Assembly (NCBI RefSeq): GCF_000503215.1
Contig: NZ_AYTD01000016.1
Span: 186,001 to 250,000, forward strand
Direction of reading: 5' to 3'
Length of the DNA: 64,000 nt
DNA from: Pseudomonas canadensis
Lineage (GTDB): Bacteria > Pseudomonadota > Gammaproteobacteria > Pseudomonadales > Pseudomonadaceae
The notes beneath the pieces are model-generated. The model searched no databases and was not told the DNA's origin. It worked only from the letters and a program-made list of their open reading frames with translations. Positions within the stretch are counted from its first letter, which is position 1. Every line of letters begins with the position of its first letter. The position numbers were made by a program, and so were the translations under genes. Positions 8,558-15,872 of the stretch are shown here, piece after piece.

Positions 8558-8884
8558 TTACTTTTCAGGCATCGGCATCGGAAACGGCATCACGTTACTG
8601 GTGCCACGCGCTTCGCTGATCTTCGGCGTGCCCAAACGCTCGACCTCATCGATGCGCACAATCGAATGCATCGGCACAAAGCTGCGCACCACCCCTTCGA
8701 ACTGCGCCTTGAGCTTCTCTTCGCCCGGATCGACGACCAACTGGGTGCGCTCGCCAAAGACGAACTCTTCCACCTCCAGGAAACCCCACAGATCGCTCTG
8801 ATAGATCTGCTTGGCGTACATTTCGAACACCTGGCCCTGGTTGAGGAAAATCACCTTGTAGATTGGAGCTTCACGTTTGGTCAT
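8558..8884 (-). CDS. DUF1820 family protein
   Basis: The 108-residue cytoplasmic protein starts MTKREAPIYKVIFLNQGQ and contains YAKQIYQSDLWGFLEVEEFVF and VPMHSIVRIDEVERLG, typical of the DUF1820 family of gammaproteobacteria. The ending is proline- and methionine-rich (VMPFPMPMPEK). The ATG at 8884 is preferred over one six codons upstream. It is divergent from miaB, as in other pseudomonads. No biochemical function is known to me. Confidence 0.85.
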   Translation of the reverse strand: MTKREAPIYKVIFLNQGQVFEMYAKQIYQSDLWGFLEVEEFVFGERTQLVVDPGEEKLKAQFEGVVRSFVPMHSIVRIDEVERLGTPKISEARGTSNVMPFPMPMPEK

Positions 8885-8977
8885 GGTGGGCGAATAACAC
8901 ATCGGGGATATAAAAGAGGGCGCGAACTATAGCATGGCACCCGATGCACAACGCTAGGAACCAATGGGCATGCCCCC

Positions 8978-8983
8978 TATAAT
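8978..8983 (+). promoter_or_regulatory. Candidate -10 element upstream of miaB
   Basis: A perfect TATAAT lies 32 bases before the miaB ATG in the divergent gap with the DUF1820 gene. The region about 17 bases upstream (TAGGAA) is a poor -35 match, so only the -10 is called. Confidence 0.5.
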
Positions 8984-9015
8984 GCGCGGTTCTTTACCAC
9001 CAGTTGACGATTCCC

Positions 9016-10344
9016 ATGGCCAAGAAGCTTTACATCGAAACCCACGGTTGCCAGATGAACGAGTACGACAGCTCGCGCATGGTCGATCTGCTGGGCGAAC
9101 ACCAGGCCCTGGAAGTCACCGCCCGCGCCGAAGATGCCGACGTGATCCTGCTCAATACCTGCTCGATCCGCGAGCGGGCCCAGGACCGTGTGTACTCGCA
9201 GTTGGGCCGCTGGCGCGAATTGAAACTGGCCAACCCGGACATGGTGATCGCCGTCGGCGGTTGCGTGGCTAGCCAGGAAGGCGCCGCGATCCGCGACCGC
9301 GCGCCCTATGTTGACGTGGTCTTCGGCCCGCAGACCCTGCACCGCCTGCCGGAAATGATCGACGCCGCGCGCTTTACCAAGCTGCCGCAGGTCGACGTGT
9401 CGTTCCCGGAAATCGAAAAATTCGACCATTTGCCCGAGCCGCGCATCGACGGGCCGAGCGCCTACGTGTCGGTGATGGAAGGTTGCAGCAAGTACTGCAC
9501 CTTCTGCGTGGTGCCCTACACCCGTGGTGAAGAAGTCAGCCGGCCATTTGACGATGTGCTGTCGGAAATCATCCACCTGGCCGAAAACGGCGTGCGCGAG
9601 GTGACCCTGCTGGGCCAGAACGTCAACGGCTATCGCGGCCAGACCCACGACGGCCGCCTGGCCGACTTGGCGGAATTGATCCGCGTGGTCGCCGCCGTGG
9701 ACGGTATCGAGCGCATCCGCTACACCACCTCGCACCCACTGGAGTTCTCCGACAGCCTGATCCAGGCCCACGCCGAAGTGCCGGAACTGGTCAAGCACCT
9801 GCACTTGCCGGTGCAATCGGGCTCTGACCGCATCCTCTCGGCGATGAAGCGCAACCACACGGCCCTGGAGTACAAATCCAAACTGCGCAAACTGCGCGCG
9901 GCGGTGCCGGGTATCTGCATCAGCTCGGACTTTATCGTCGGCTTCCCCGGCGAGACCGAGAAAGACTTCCAGCAGACCATGAAGCTGATCGAAGACGTCG
10001 GCTTCGACTTTTCCTACTCGTTCGTCTACAGCCAGCGCCCCGGCACCCCGGCGGCCGACCTGCTGGACGAAACCCCGGAAGCGCTGAAAAAAGAGCGCCT
10101 CAACGCGCTGCAACACCGCTTGAACCAGCAGGGTTTCGAGATCAGCCGACAAATGGTCGGTTCGACCCAGCGCATCCTGGTCACCGACTACTCGAAAAAA
10201 GACCCCGGCGAATTGCAGGGACGTACCGAGAACAACCGAATCGTAAACTTCCGTTGCGATAATCCGACCCTGATCGGCCAGTTTGCCGATGTGCACATCG
10301 ACGCGGCGCAGCCCCATTCGCTGCGTGGGTCGTTGATCCCATAA
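9016..10344 (+). CDS. miaB: tRNA-2-methylthio-N6-dimethylallyladenosine synthase
   Basis: This radical-SAM methylthiotransferase converts i6A37 to ms2i6A37 in tRNAs that read UNN codons. The 442 residues contain the N-terminal UPF0004 cluster cysteines (THGCQMNEYDS, LLNTCSIRE, VGGCVASQEG), the radical-SAM CxxxCxxC in GCSKYCTFCVVPYTRG near residue 150, and a C-terminal TRAM domain. The frame opens with TTG at 9004, but ATG 9016 (MAKKLYIETHG) matches the family start. It is followed by ybeZ, ybeY, corC and lnt on the same strand. Confidence 0.97.
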   Translation: MAKKLYIETHGCQMNEYDSSRMVDLLGEHQALEVTARAEDADVILLNTCSIRERAQDRVYSQLGRWRELKLANPDMVIAVGGCVASQEGAAIRDRAPYVDVVFGPQTLHRLPEMIDAARFTKLPQVDVSFPEIEKFDHLPEPRIDGPSAYVSVMEGCSKYCTFCVVPYTRGEEVSRPFDDVLSEIIHLAENGVREVTLLGQNVNGYRGQTHDGRLADLAELIRVVAAVDGIERIRYTTSHPLEFSDSLIQAHAEVPELVKHLHLPVQSGSDRILSAMKRNHTALEYKSKLRKLRAAVPGICISSDFIVGFPGETEKDFQQTMKLIEDVGFDFSYSFVYSQRPGTPAADLLDETPEALKKERLNALQHRLNQQGFEISRQMVGSTQRILVTDYSKKDPGELQGRTENNRIVNFRCDNPTLIGQFADVHIDAAQPHSLRGSLIP

Positions 10345-10457
10345 TCACTTTTTGAATTATCGCCAGCCAACATGTGCCGTTTAAGTGCTTTCGCACACAG
10401 CCGGCTGGCGTTATTCTCTATTTCACCTCAACAGCCAAAGGGCGGCTAAAAGCGACC

Positions 10458-11462
10458 TTGAACGCACCCATAGCAGAACCCCATCGTTTCATCCTCGAGC
10501 CCTTTGAGGCTCTCCGTTTCGCCAACCTGTGCGGACAGTTCGACGAGCACCTGCGCCTGATCGAACAACGCCTGGGCATCGAGATCCGCAATCGCGGCAA
10601 TCAGTTCGAGCTCATTGGTGAAGCCCTGCACACTAAATCCGCAGAAAACCTGCTGCGCCGTCTCTACCGCGAAACCAAGGGTAGCGAGCTGTCGCCAGAA
10701 ATCGTGCACCTGTATTTGCAGGAATCGGCTGTGGAAGACTTGGCCAACAATCCGGTGGCTGAAGCCAGCGTGGCCCTGCGTACCAAAAAAGGCATGATTC
10801 GCCCAAAGGGCTTGAACCAGCAGAAGTACGTCAAGGCAATCCTGGGTAACGACATCAACTTCGGCATCGGCCCCGCCGGTACCGGCAAGACCTACCTGGC
10901 CGTGGCCTGTGCAGTGGATGCCCTTGAGCGCGAGCAAGTGCGCCGCATCCTGCTGGTGCGCCCAGCGGTCGAGGCCGGCGAAAAGCTCGGTTTCCTGCCC
11001 GGCGACCTGGCCCAGAAGATCGACCCGTACCTGCGGCCGCTCTACGACGCGCTATACGAGATGCTCGGCTTCGAATACGTGGCCAAATTGATCGAGCGCC
11101 AGGTGATCGAGATCGCCCCGCTGGCCTACATGCGCGGCCGCACCCTGAGCAACAGTTTCATCATCCTCGACGAAAGCCAGAACACCACCGTCGAGCAGAT
11201 GAAGATGTTCCTGACCCGCATCGGGTTCGGCTCCACGGCCATTATCACCGGCGACATTACCCAGGTTGACCTGCCCAAGGGCACCAAGTCGGGCTTGAGC
11301 CATGTGATTGAAGTACTCAAGGACGTGCCGGGCATCAGTTTCACGCACTTCTCGCCCAAGGACGTGGTGCGCCATCCGCTGGTACAGCGCATTGTCGAAG
11401 CCTACGAGCGCTTCGAACACCGCGATGACGGGCTGTCCAAGGACGTTCGCCGCGATGCTTGA
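10458..11462 (+). CDS. ybeZ: PhoH-like ATPase YbeZ
   Basis: The PhoH-family NTPase carries a Walker A (GIGPAGTGKTYLA) and a Walker B (FIILDESQNTT). YbeZ works with YbeY in rRNA maturation and ribosome quality control. The frame is open from a GTG at 10374, but the conserved protein begins NAPIAEPHRFILEPFEALRFANL, so the TTG at 10458 is the likelier start (334 residues); this choice is uncertain because the Shine-Dalgarno is weak at both. It overlaps ybeY by eight bases, consistent with coupled translation of interacting partners. Confidence 0.9.
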   Translation: MNAPIAEPHRFILEPFEALRFANLCGQFDEHLRLIEQRLGIEIRNRGNQFELIGEALHTKSAENLLRRLYRETKGSELSPEIVHLYLQESAVEDLANNPVAEASVALRTKKGMIRPKGLNQQKYVKAILGNDINFGIGPAGTGKTYLAVACAVDALEREQVRRILLVRPAVEAGEKLGFLPGDLAQKIDPYLRPLYDALYEMLGFEYVAKLIERQVIEIAPLAYMRGRTLSNSFIILDESQNTTVEQMKMFLTRIGFGSTAIITGDITQVDLPKGTKSGLSHVIEVLKDVPGISFTHFSPKDVVRHPLVQRIVEAYERFEHRDDGLSKDVRRDA

Positions 11463-11913
11463 GCTTGACCTGCAGCTGGCCACCGATGCGCCCGCCCCCA
11501 GTGAAGCCCAGTTCCGCGAATGGTGTGCCCTGGCCCTGCGCCAGCGCACCGCCGATTCGGAACTGACCATTCGACTGGTGGACGAGCCCGAGGGCCGTGA
11601 ACTGAATCACACCTGGCGCCAGAAGGATTATGCGACCAACGTGTTGTCCTTCCCTGCCGACGTACCGGATGAGCTGCTGGATATCCCACTGCTGGGCGAT
11701 CTGGTCATCTGTGTCGCCGTGGTGGAGCGCGAAGCAAAAGAACAACGCAAGGAACTTGAGGCCCATTGGGCCCATCTAGTCATCCACGGCTGCTTGCATC
11801 TCTTGGGTTACGACCATATAGACGATGACGAAGCCGAGGAAATGGAAACACTGGAACAAACGTTGCTTGCAGAATTGGGTCATCCGGACCCGTATGCGGA
11901 CGACGAAGTTTAA
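11455..11913 (+). CDS. ybeY: Endoribonuclease YbeY
   Basis: This is a single-strand-specific metalloendoribonuclease needed for 16S rRNA 3'-end maturation. The 152-residue product has the zinc signature H-x3-H-x5-H in HLVIHGCLHLLGYDH, followed by the acidic tail typical of the family. The start is the ATG at 11455 inside the end of ybeZ; the longer open frame to 11308 is only the overlap with ybeZ. The next gene is corC, 41 bases on. Confidence 0.97.
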   Translation: MLELDLQLATDAPAPSEAQFREWCALALRQRTADSELTIRLVDEPEGRELNHTWRQKDYATNVLSFPADVPDELLDIPLLGDLVICVAVVEREAKEQRKELEAHWAHLVIHGCLHLLGYDHIDDDEAEEMETLEQTLLAELGHPDPYADDEV

Positions 11914-11954
11914 AAACACTCAACTGTAACAATAAAGGATTCAGAGTAATCGCT

Positions 11955-12794
11955 ATGAGCGAAGACCGATCGAGCAACGGGCAGAAGTCATGGCTGGGTA
12001 AGCTGACCCAGGCTTTTGCCCACGAGCCGAAAAACCGCCAGGAGCTGCTTGAGCTGCTGCGCGAGGCCCATCAGAACAAGTTGCTGGACAGCGAAGCGCT
12101 GGCCATCGTCGAAGGCGCCATCCAGGTGGCTGACCTGCAAGTACGCGACATCATGGTCCCGCGCTCACAGATGATCAGCATCAAGGCGACCCAGACCCCA
12201 CGGGAATTCCTCCCGGCCGTGATCGACTCGGCGCACTCGCGCTACCCGGTGATCGGTGAAAGCCATGACGACGTCATGGGCGTCCTGCTGGCCAAGGACC
12301 TGCTGCCGTTGATCCTCAAGGAGAACGGCGACAGCTTCAACATCAAGGACCTGCTGCGTCCGGCCACCTTCGTGCCCGAGTCCAAGCGCCTGAACGTGTT
12401 GCTGCGTGAATTCCGCGCCAACCACAATCACATGGCCATCGTGATCGACGAATACGGCGGCGTAGCTGGCCTGGTGACGATTGAAGACGTTTTGGAACAG
12501 ATCGTCGGCGACATCGAAGACGAACACGACGTCGAAGAAGACAGCTACATCAAGCCGCTGCCCAGCGGTGACTTCCTGATCAAGGCGCTGACGCCGATCG
12601 AGAACTTCAATGAGTTCTTCGACAGCGAATTCTCCGATGACGAGTTCGATACCGTGGGCGGCCTGGTGATGAGTGCGTTTGGCCATCTGCCAAAACGTAA
12701 CGAGACCACCGAGATCGGCGCGTATCGCTTCCGTATCCTGAATGCCGACAGCCGTCGCATCCATCTGATCCGCCTGACACCTATTGCCCGCTAA
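11955..12794 (+). CDS. corC: CorC/HlyC-family CBS-domain protein
   Basis: The 279-residue cytoplasmic protein has two CBS domains (about 65-190; VRDIMVPRSQM..SRYPVIGE and IVIDEYGGVAGLVTIEDVLEQIVGDIEDEHD) and a C-terminal CorC/HlyC domain (FDTVGGLVMSAFGHLPKRNE). CorC proteins are linked to magnesium and cobalt homeostasis. It sits between ybeY and lnt, eight bases before lnt, the conserved ybeZ-ybeY-corC-lnt operon. Confidence 0.93.
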   Translation: MSEDRSSNGQKSWLGKLTQAFAHEPKNRQELLELLREAHQNKLLDSEALAIVEGAIQVADLQVRDIMVPRSQMISIKATQTPREFLPAVIDSAHSRYPVIGESHDDVMGVLLAKDLLPLILKENGDSFNIKDLLRPATFVPESKRLNVLLREFRANHNHMAIVIDEYGGVAGLVTIEDVLEQIVGDIEDEHDVEEDSYIKPLPSGDFLIKALTPIENFNEFFDSEFSDDEFDTVGGLVMSAFGHLPKRNETTEIGAYRFRILNADSRRIHLIRLTPIAR

Positions 12795-12802
12795 GGAATG
12801 AC

Positions 12803-14326
12803 ATGCAGCGCCTAACCCGCCCCGGCTGGCCCGGTAATTTGCTGGCCGTGGTGGCCGGCGCCATCACCACCCTGGCGCTGGCGCCGTTCGACCTGTGGCC
12901 GTTTGCGCTGGTCGCGGTCGGCTTGTTCTATGTCGGGCTGCGGGACCTGAGCCCGCGCCAGGCATTGGGCCGCGGTTGGTGTTTCGGCTTCGGCCTGTTC
13001 GGCGCCGGCACTAGCTGGATCTACTACAGCATCCACCACTTCGGCGGCGCTTCGGTGCTGCTGGCGGGTTTCCTGATGCTGCTGTTTACCGCCGCCATCG
13101 CGTGGTTCTTCGCCCTGCCCGCCTGGTTGTGGGCGCGCTGGTTGCGGCGCAATGAGGCGCCGTTGGCGGATGCGTTGACGTTTGCCGCCTTGTGGGTGGG
13201 CCAGGAAGCATTTCGCGGCTGGTTCCTCACTGGTTTCCCGTGGCTGTACTCCGGCTACAGCCAGCTTGACGGCCCGCTGACGGGCTTGGCCCCAGTGGGC
13301 GGCATGTGGCTGATCTCCTTTGCCCTGGCACTGACAGCAGCGCTGCTGTGCAACCTGCCGCGTCTGCTGGCTGGCAAGCGCAACGCATTTATCGGCGCAG
13401 GCCTGGTGTTGCTGGTCGCGCCCTGGGCCATCGGCCTGGCGCTCAAGCATCACACCTGGACCAGCCCCTCCGGTGCGCCACTGACCGTGGCCGCCATCCA
13501 GGGCAACGTCGAACAAAGCATGAAATGGGACCCGGAGCAGCTCAACGCACAGCTCGCGCTGTACCGCGACATGAGCTTCACCTCCAAGCCCGTCGACCTG
13601 CTGGTGTGGCCGGAAACCGCTGTGCCGGTGCTCAAAGAGTCTGTCGAAGGCTACCTGGGCATGATGGGCAAGTTCGCCGCCGACCGGCACACCGCGCTGA
13701 TCACCGGCGTGCCAATCCGCCAGGAAGTGCATCACCAGAAGCGCTACTTCAACGGCATCACCGTGGTTGGCGAAGGCGACGGCACCTACCTCAAGCAGAA
13801 GCTGGTGCCCTTTGGCGAGTACGTGCCGCTGCAGGACATGCTGCGCGGCCTGATTGCGTTCTTTGATCTGCCAATGTCGGACTTCGCACGCGGACCGTCC
13901 GACCAGGCGATGCTACAGGCCAAGGGCTATCAGATTGCGCCGTTCATCTGCTACGAAGTGGTGTACCCGGAGTTCGCCGCAGGCCTGTCGGCGCAGAGCG
14001 ATTTGCTGCTGACCATCAGCAACGACACCTGGTTCGGCCGCTCCATCGGCCCGTTGCAGCACCTGCAAATGGCGCAGATGCGTGCACTGGAAGCCGGTCG
14101 CTGGATGATCCGCGCCACCAACAATGGCGTGACCGGCCTGATCAACCCGTTTGGGCAGATCACCGCGCAGATCCCGCAATTCGAACGCGGCATCCTCTAC
14201 GGCGAAGTGGTGCCGATGCACAACCTCACGCCGTACCTGCAATGGCGCTCATGGCCGTTGATCATTGTGTGCCTGGGGCTGTTTGGCTGGGCGCTGCTCG
14301 CGGGCCGGATGTCCAAAACCGTCTAA
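12803..14326 (+). CDS. lnt: Apolipoprotein N-acyltransferase
   Basis: Lnt adds the third acyl chain to the N-terminal cysteine of lipoproteins in the inner membrane. The 507-residue product has about six membrane segments in residues 15-210 and then a nitrilase-type periplasmic domain. The catalytic triad is visible: Glu in LVWPETAVPV, Lys in YLKQKLVPFGEYVP, and Cys in APFICYEVVYPE. It closes the ybeZ-ybeY-corC-lnt operon and is followed by a REP doublet. Confidence 0.97.
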   Translation: MQRLTRPGWPGNLLAVVAGAITTLALAPFDLWPFALVAVGLFYVGLRDLSPRQALGRGWCFGFGLFGAGTSWIYYSIHHFGGASVLLAGFLMLLFTAAIAWFFALPAWLWARWLRRNEAPLADALTFAALWVGQEAFRGWFLTGFPWLYSGYSQLDGPLTGLAPVGGMWLISFALALTAALLCNLPRLLAGKRNAFIGAGLVLLVAPWAIGLALKHHTWTSPSGAPLTVAAIQGNVEQSMKWDPEQLNAQLALYRDMSFTSKPVDLLVWPETAVPVLKESVEGYLGMMGKFAADRHTALITGVPIRQEVHHQKRYFNGITVVGEGDGTYLKQKLVPFGEYVPLQDMLRGLIAFFDLPMSDFARGPSDQAMLQAKGYQIAPFICYEVVYPEFAAGLSAQSDLLLTISNDTWFGRSIGPLQHLQMAQMRALEAGRWMIRATNNGVTGLINPFGQITAQIPQFERGILYGEVVPMHNLTPYLQWRSWPLIIVCLGLFGWALLAGRMSKTV

Positions 14327-14330
14327 CGCC

Positions 14331-14414
14331 TGTAGGAGCTGGCTTGCCAGCGATGGCGTCCTCAAAGTGAACACATGTCTCAAGGGACTCATCGCTGGCA
14401 AGCCGGCTCCTACA
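14331..14414. repeat. REP doublet (REPIN)
   Basis: TGTAGGAGCTGGCTTGCCAGCGATGG and its inverted partner ATCGCTGGCAAGCCGGCTCCTACA flank about 33 bases of spacer. Each half can fold on itself (GCTGGCttGCCAGC) and the two can pair together. It lies between the convergent genes lnt and ydcF. Confidence 0.9.
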
Positions 14415-14417
14415 TGT

Positions 14418-15179
14418 TCAGCGGTAGAACAAACGGTAACCTATCTGCCCCGCCGCTTCGTTGATCAACTGCCCGCTGCGCCACACCGCTACGAACTCCG
14501 GCATCCACCCGCCCAGTGGCCGTGCGTTGTCCACGCCCAGAAAACCCACGGGCGCCGGCACCACGGTAAAGCCCGCTCTCTCAAAGCTCCACACCGAACG
14601 CGGCATGTGCCAGGCCTGGGTCACCACCACGACGCGCTTGATACCCTCGGGCAGCAGAATTTCGGCACTCATCTGCGCATTTTCCCAAGTGGTACGGCTG
14701 CGCTCTTCCTTCCAGCGCACCGCTACGCCGAAGTCATCCTGCATCGACACTGCCATCAACTCCGCTTCGCTGGGCGGTGTGCCGTAATGCAGGCCGCCGC
14801 TGGTCAGCACCGGCAAGCCGGAAGCCTTGGCCAATCGTGCGGCGTAGCGCTGGCGCTCCAGGCCGATCCCGGTGGGCTGGTCGGTGCCCCAGGCCGGGTC
14901 ACCGCGCTCACGTCCGGAGCCCAATATCACTATCGCGTCGGCGCGCTGGGCCAGCGTCGACCAGTCTTCCCGGGGCAATGCCGGTTCGGTTTCCAGGGCC
15001 CGTGCGCCCCGCTCCACCACAACCGGCAGGCTGATCAACCACAGCCCCCCAAAACCCAGGGCAAAGCAGCACGCGGCCAAGCGCGGGCGGCTGCGACGAA
15101 ACCACCAGGCAAGTGCCAACAGCAGCAAGAGAATGCCGGGCGGCAGGAGCAGTTGTTTGATGAAATAACGAATAGGCAT
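14418..15179 (-). CDS. YdcF/ElyC family (DUF218) membrane protein
   Basis: The 253-residue protein has two N-terminal membrane helices (QLLLPPGILLLLLALAWWF and LAACCFALGFGGLWLISL) and then a DUF218 domain with AIVILGSGRERG, LTSGG, EERSRTTWENAQMSAEIL and VVTQAWHMPRSVW. ElyC-like members affect envelope polysaccharide and peptidoglycan synthesis through the undecaprenyl carrier; others are only known by fold. The gene is monocistronic and its end touches the REP doublet. The precise function here is not established. Confidence 0.87.
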   Translation of the reverse strand: MPIRYFIKQLLLPPGILLLLLALAWWFRRSRPRLAACCFALGFGGLWLISLPVVVERGARALETEPALPREDWSTLAQRADAIVILGSGRERGDPAWGTDQPTGIGLERQRYAARLAKASGLPVLTSGGLHYGTPPSEAELMAVSMQDDFGVAVRWKEERSRTTWENAQMSAEILLPEGIKRVVVVTQAWHMPRSVWSFERAGFTVVPAPVGFLGVDNARPLGGWMPEFVAVWRSGQLINEAAGQIGYRLFYR

Positions 15180-15293
15180 CGGGCATCTCCATAGATGCCC
15201 GAAGCCTAAGGTGTAACGGGGTTTAGCGACAATCTTTACGGTGACATGCTTTACAGTGAAACGGCGTGGTGAAGCCGTCCAAGGGGCAGTGAA

Positions 15294-15611
15294 TTACTTG
15301 TAGCGGGCGGACCGGAGCCTTTCCGGGCCACGACCGGCCGACAAGTCCTTGAGCCACACCACTTTGGCTGAGTGCGCAGGCTCCTTGATTGGCGGGGTTG
15401 CCACCAGAGGAGGCGCACTGCGCCCATTCCTTTCCAGATATACCTTGATCAGTTCCAGCTCCGCGCAACTAAGACCGCGCAGTTCCAACTCCACAGGCCG
15501 TTCATCACGCAATCGGCCTGCTGTCCTCGCTGCATCCAATGCACGACCCAAGCGGTCGATCAGTCCTTCGTAGACATCCGGTTTCGATACGATTCTTTGC
15601 GATTCAACCAT
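15294..15611 (-). CDS. Conserved small protein of unknown function
   Basis: The 105-residue protein starts MVESQRIVSKPDVYEGLIDRL, is mostly helical and charged (DAARTAGRLRDERPVELELRGLSCAELELIKVYLERNG) and ends basic (RGPERLRSARYK). No signal peptide or membrane segment is seen. The ATG at 15611 follows AGGTGAGGGG, a strong ribosome site, which supports real translation. It is divergent from leuS. I do not recognise the family. Confidence 0.6.
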   Translation of the reverse strand: MVESQRIVSKPDVYEGLIDRLGRALDAARTAGRLRDERPVELELRGLSCAELELIKVYLERNGRSAPPLVATPPIKEPAHSAKVVWLKDLSAGRGPERLRSARYK

Positions 15612-15872
15612 CCCCTCACCTCATTGAAGAAAGACTTGCTCCCCAATAAACAGCGTAGTCCTCGTGGCTGCGCGCGCCTGGCGCCGCGACAGACGGCCCT
15701 GCCTGCGCAATCAGGGTTTCCCTCGATAGAGTGGGGTCATGTATGCTACGGCGCTTCCTGTAACTCCACTTCCCGCAGGGTTTGGGCACGGACGCGCCGC
15801 TTTTTGGTGTCGATCAACCTGAACGTTGCACCGAAGAGGATTAGGCCACCCCTATTCAGTTCAAAAGTAGCC

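Noticed and set aside
8355..8801. Possible gene in the AT-rich gap
   Set aside because: More than half is antisense to the DUF1820 gene, and no ribosome site or recognisable motif is present.
15372..15872. N-terminal extension of leuS by 167 codons
   Set aside because: The extension is unlike LeuRS, runs antisense to another gene, and the conserved start MHEQYQPREIE is at 15873.
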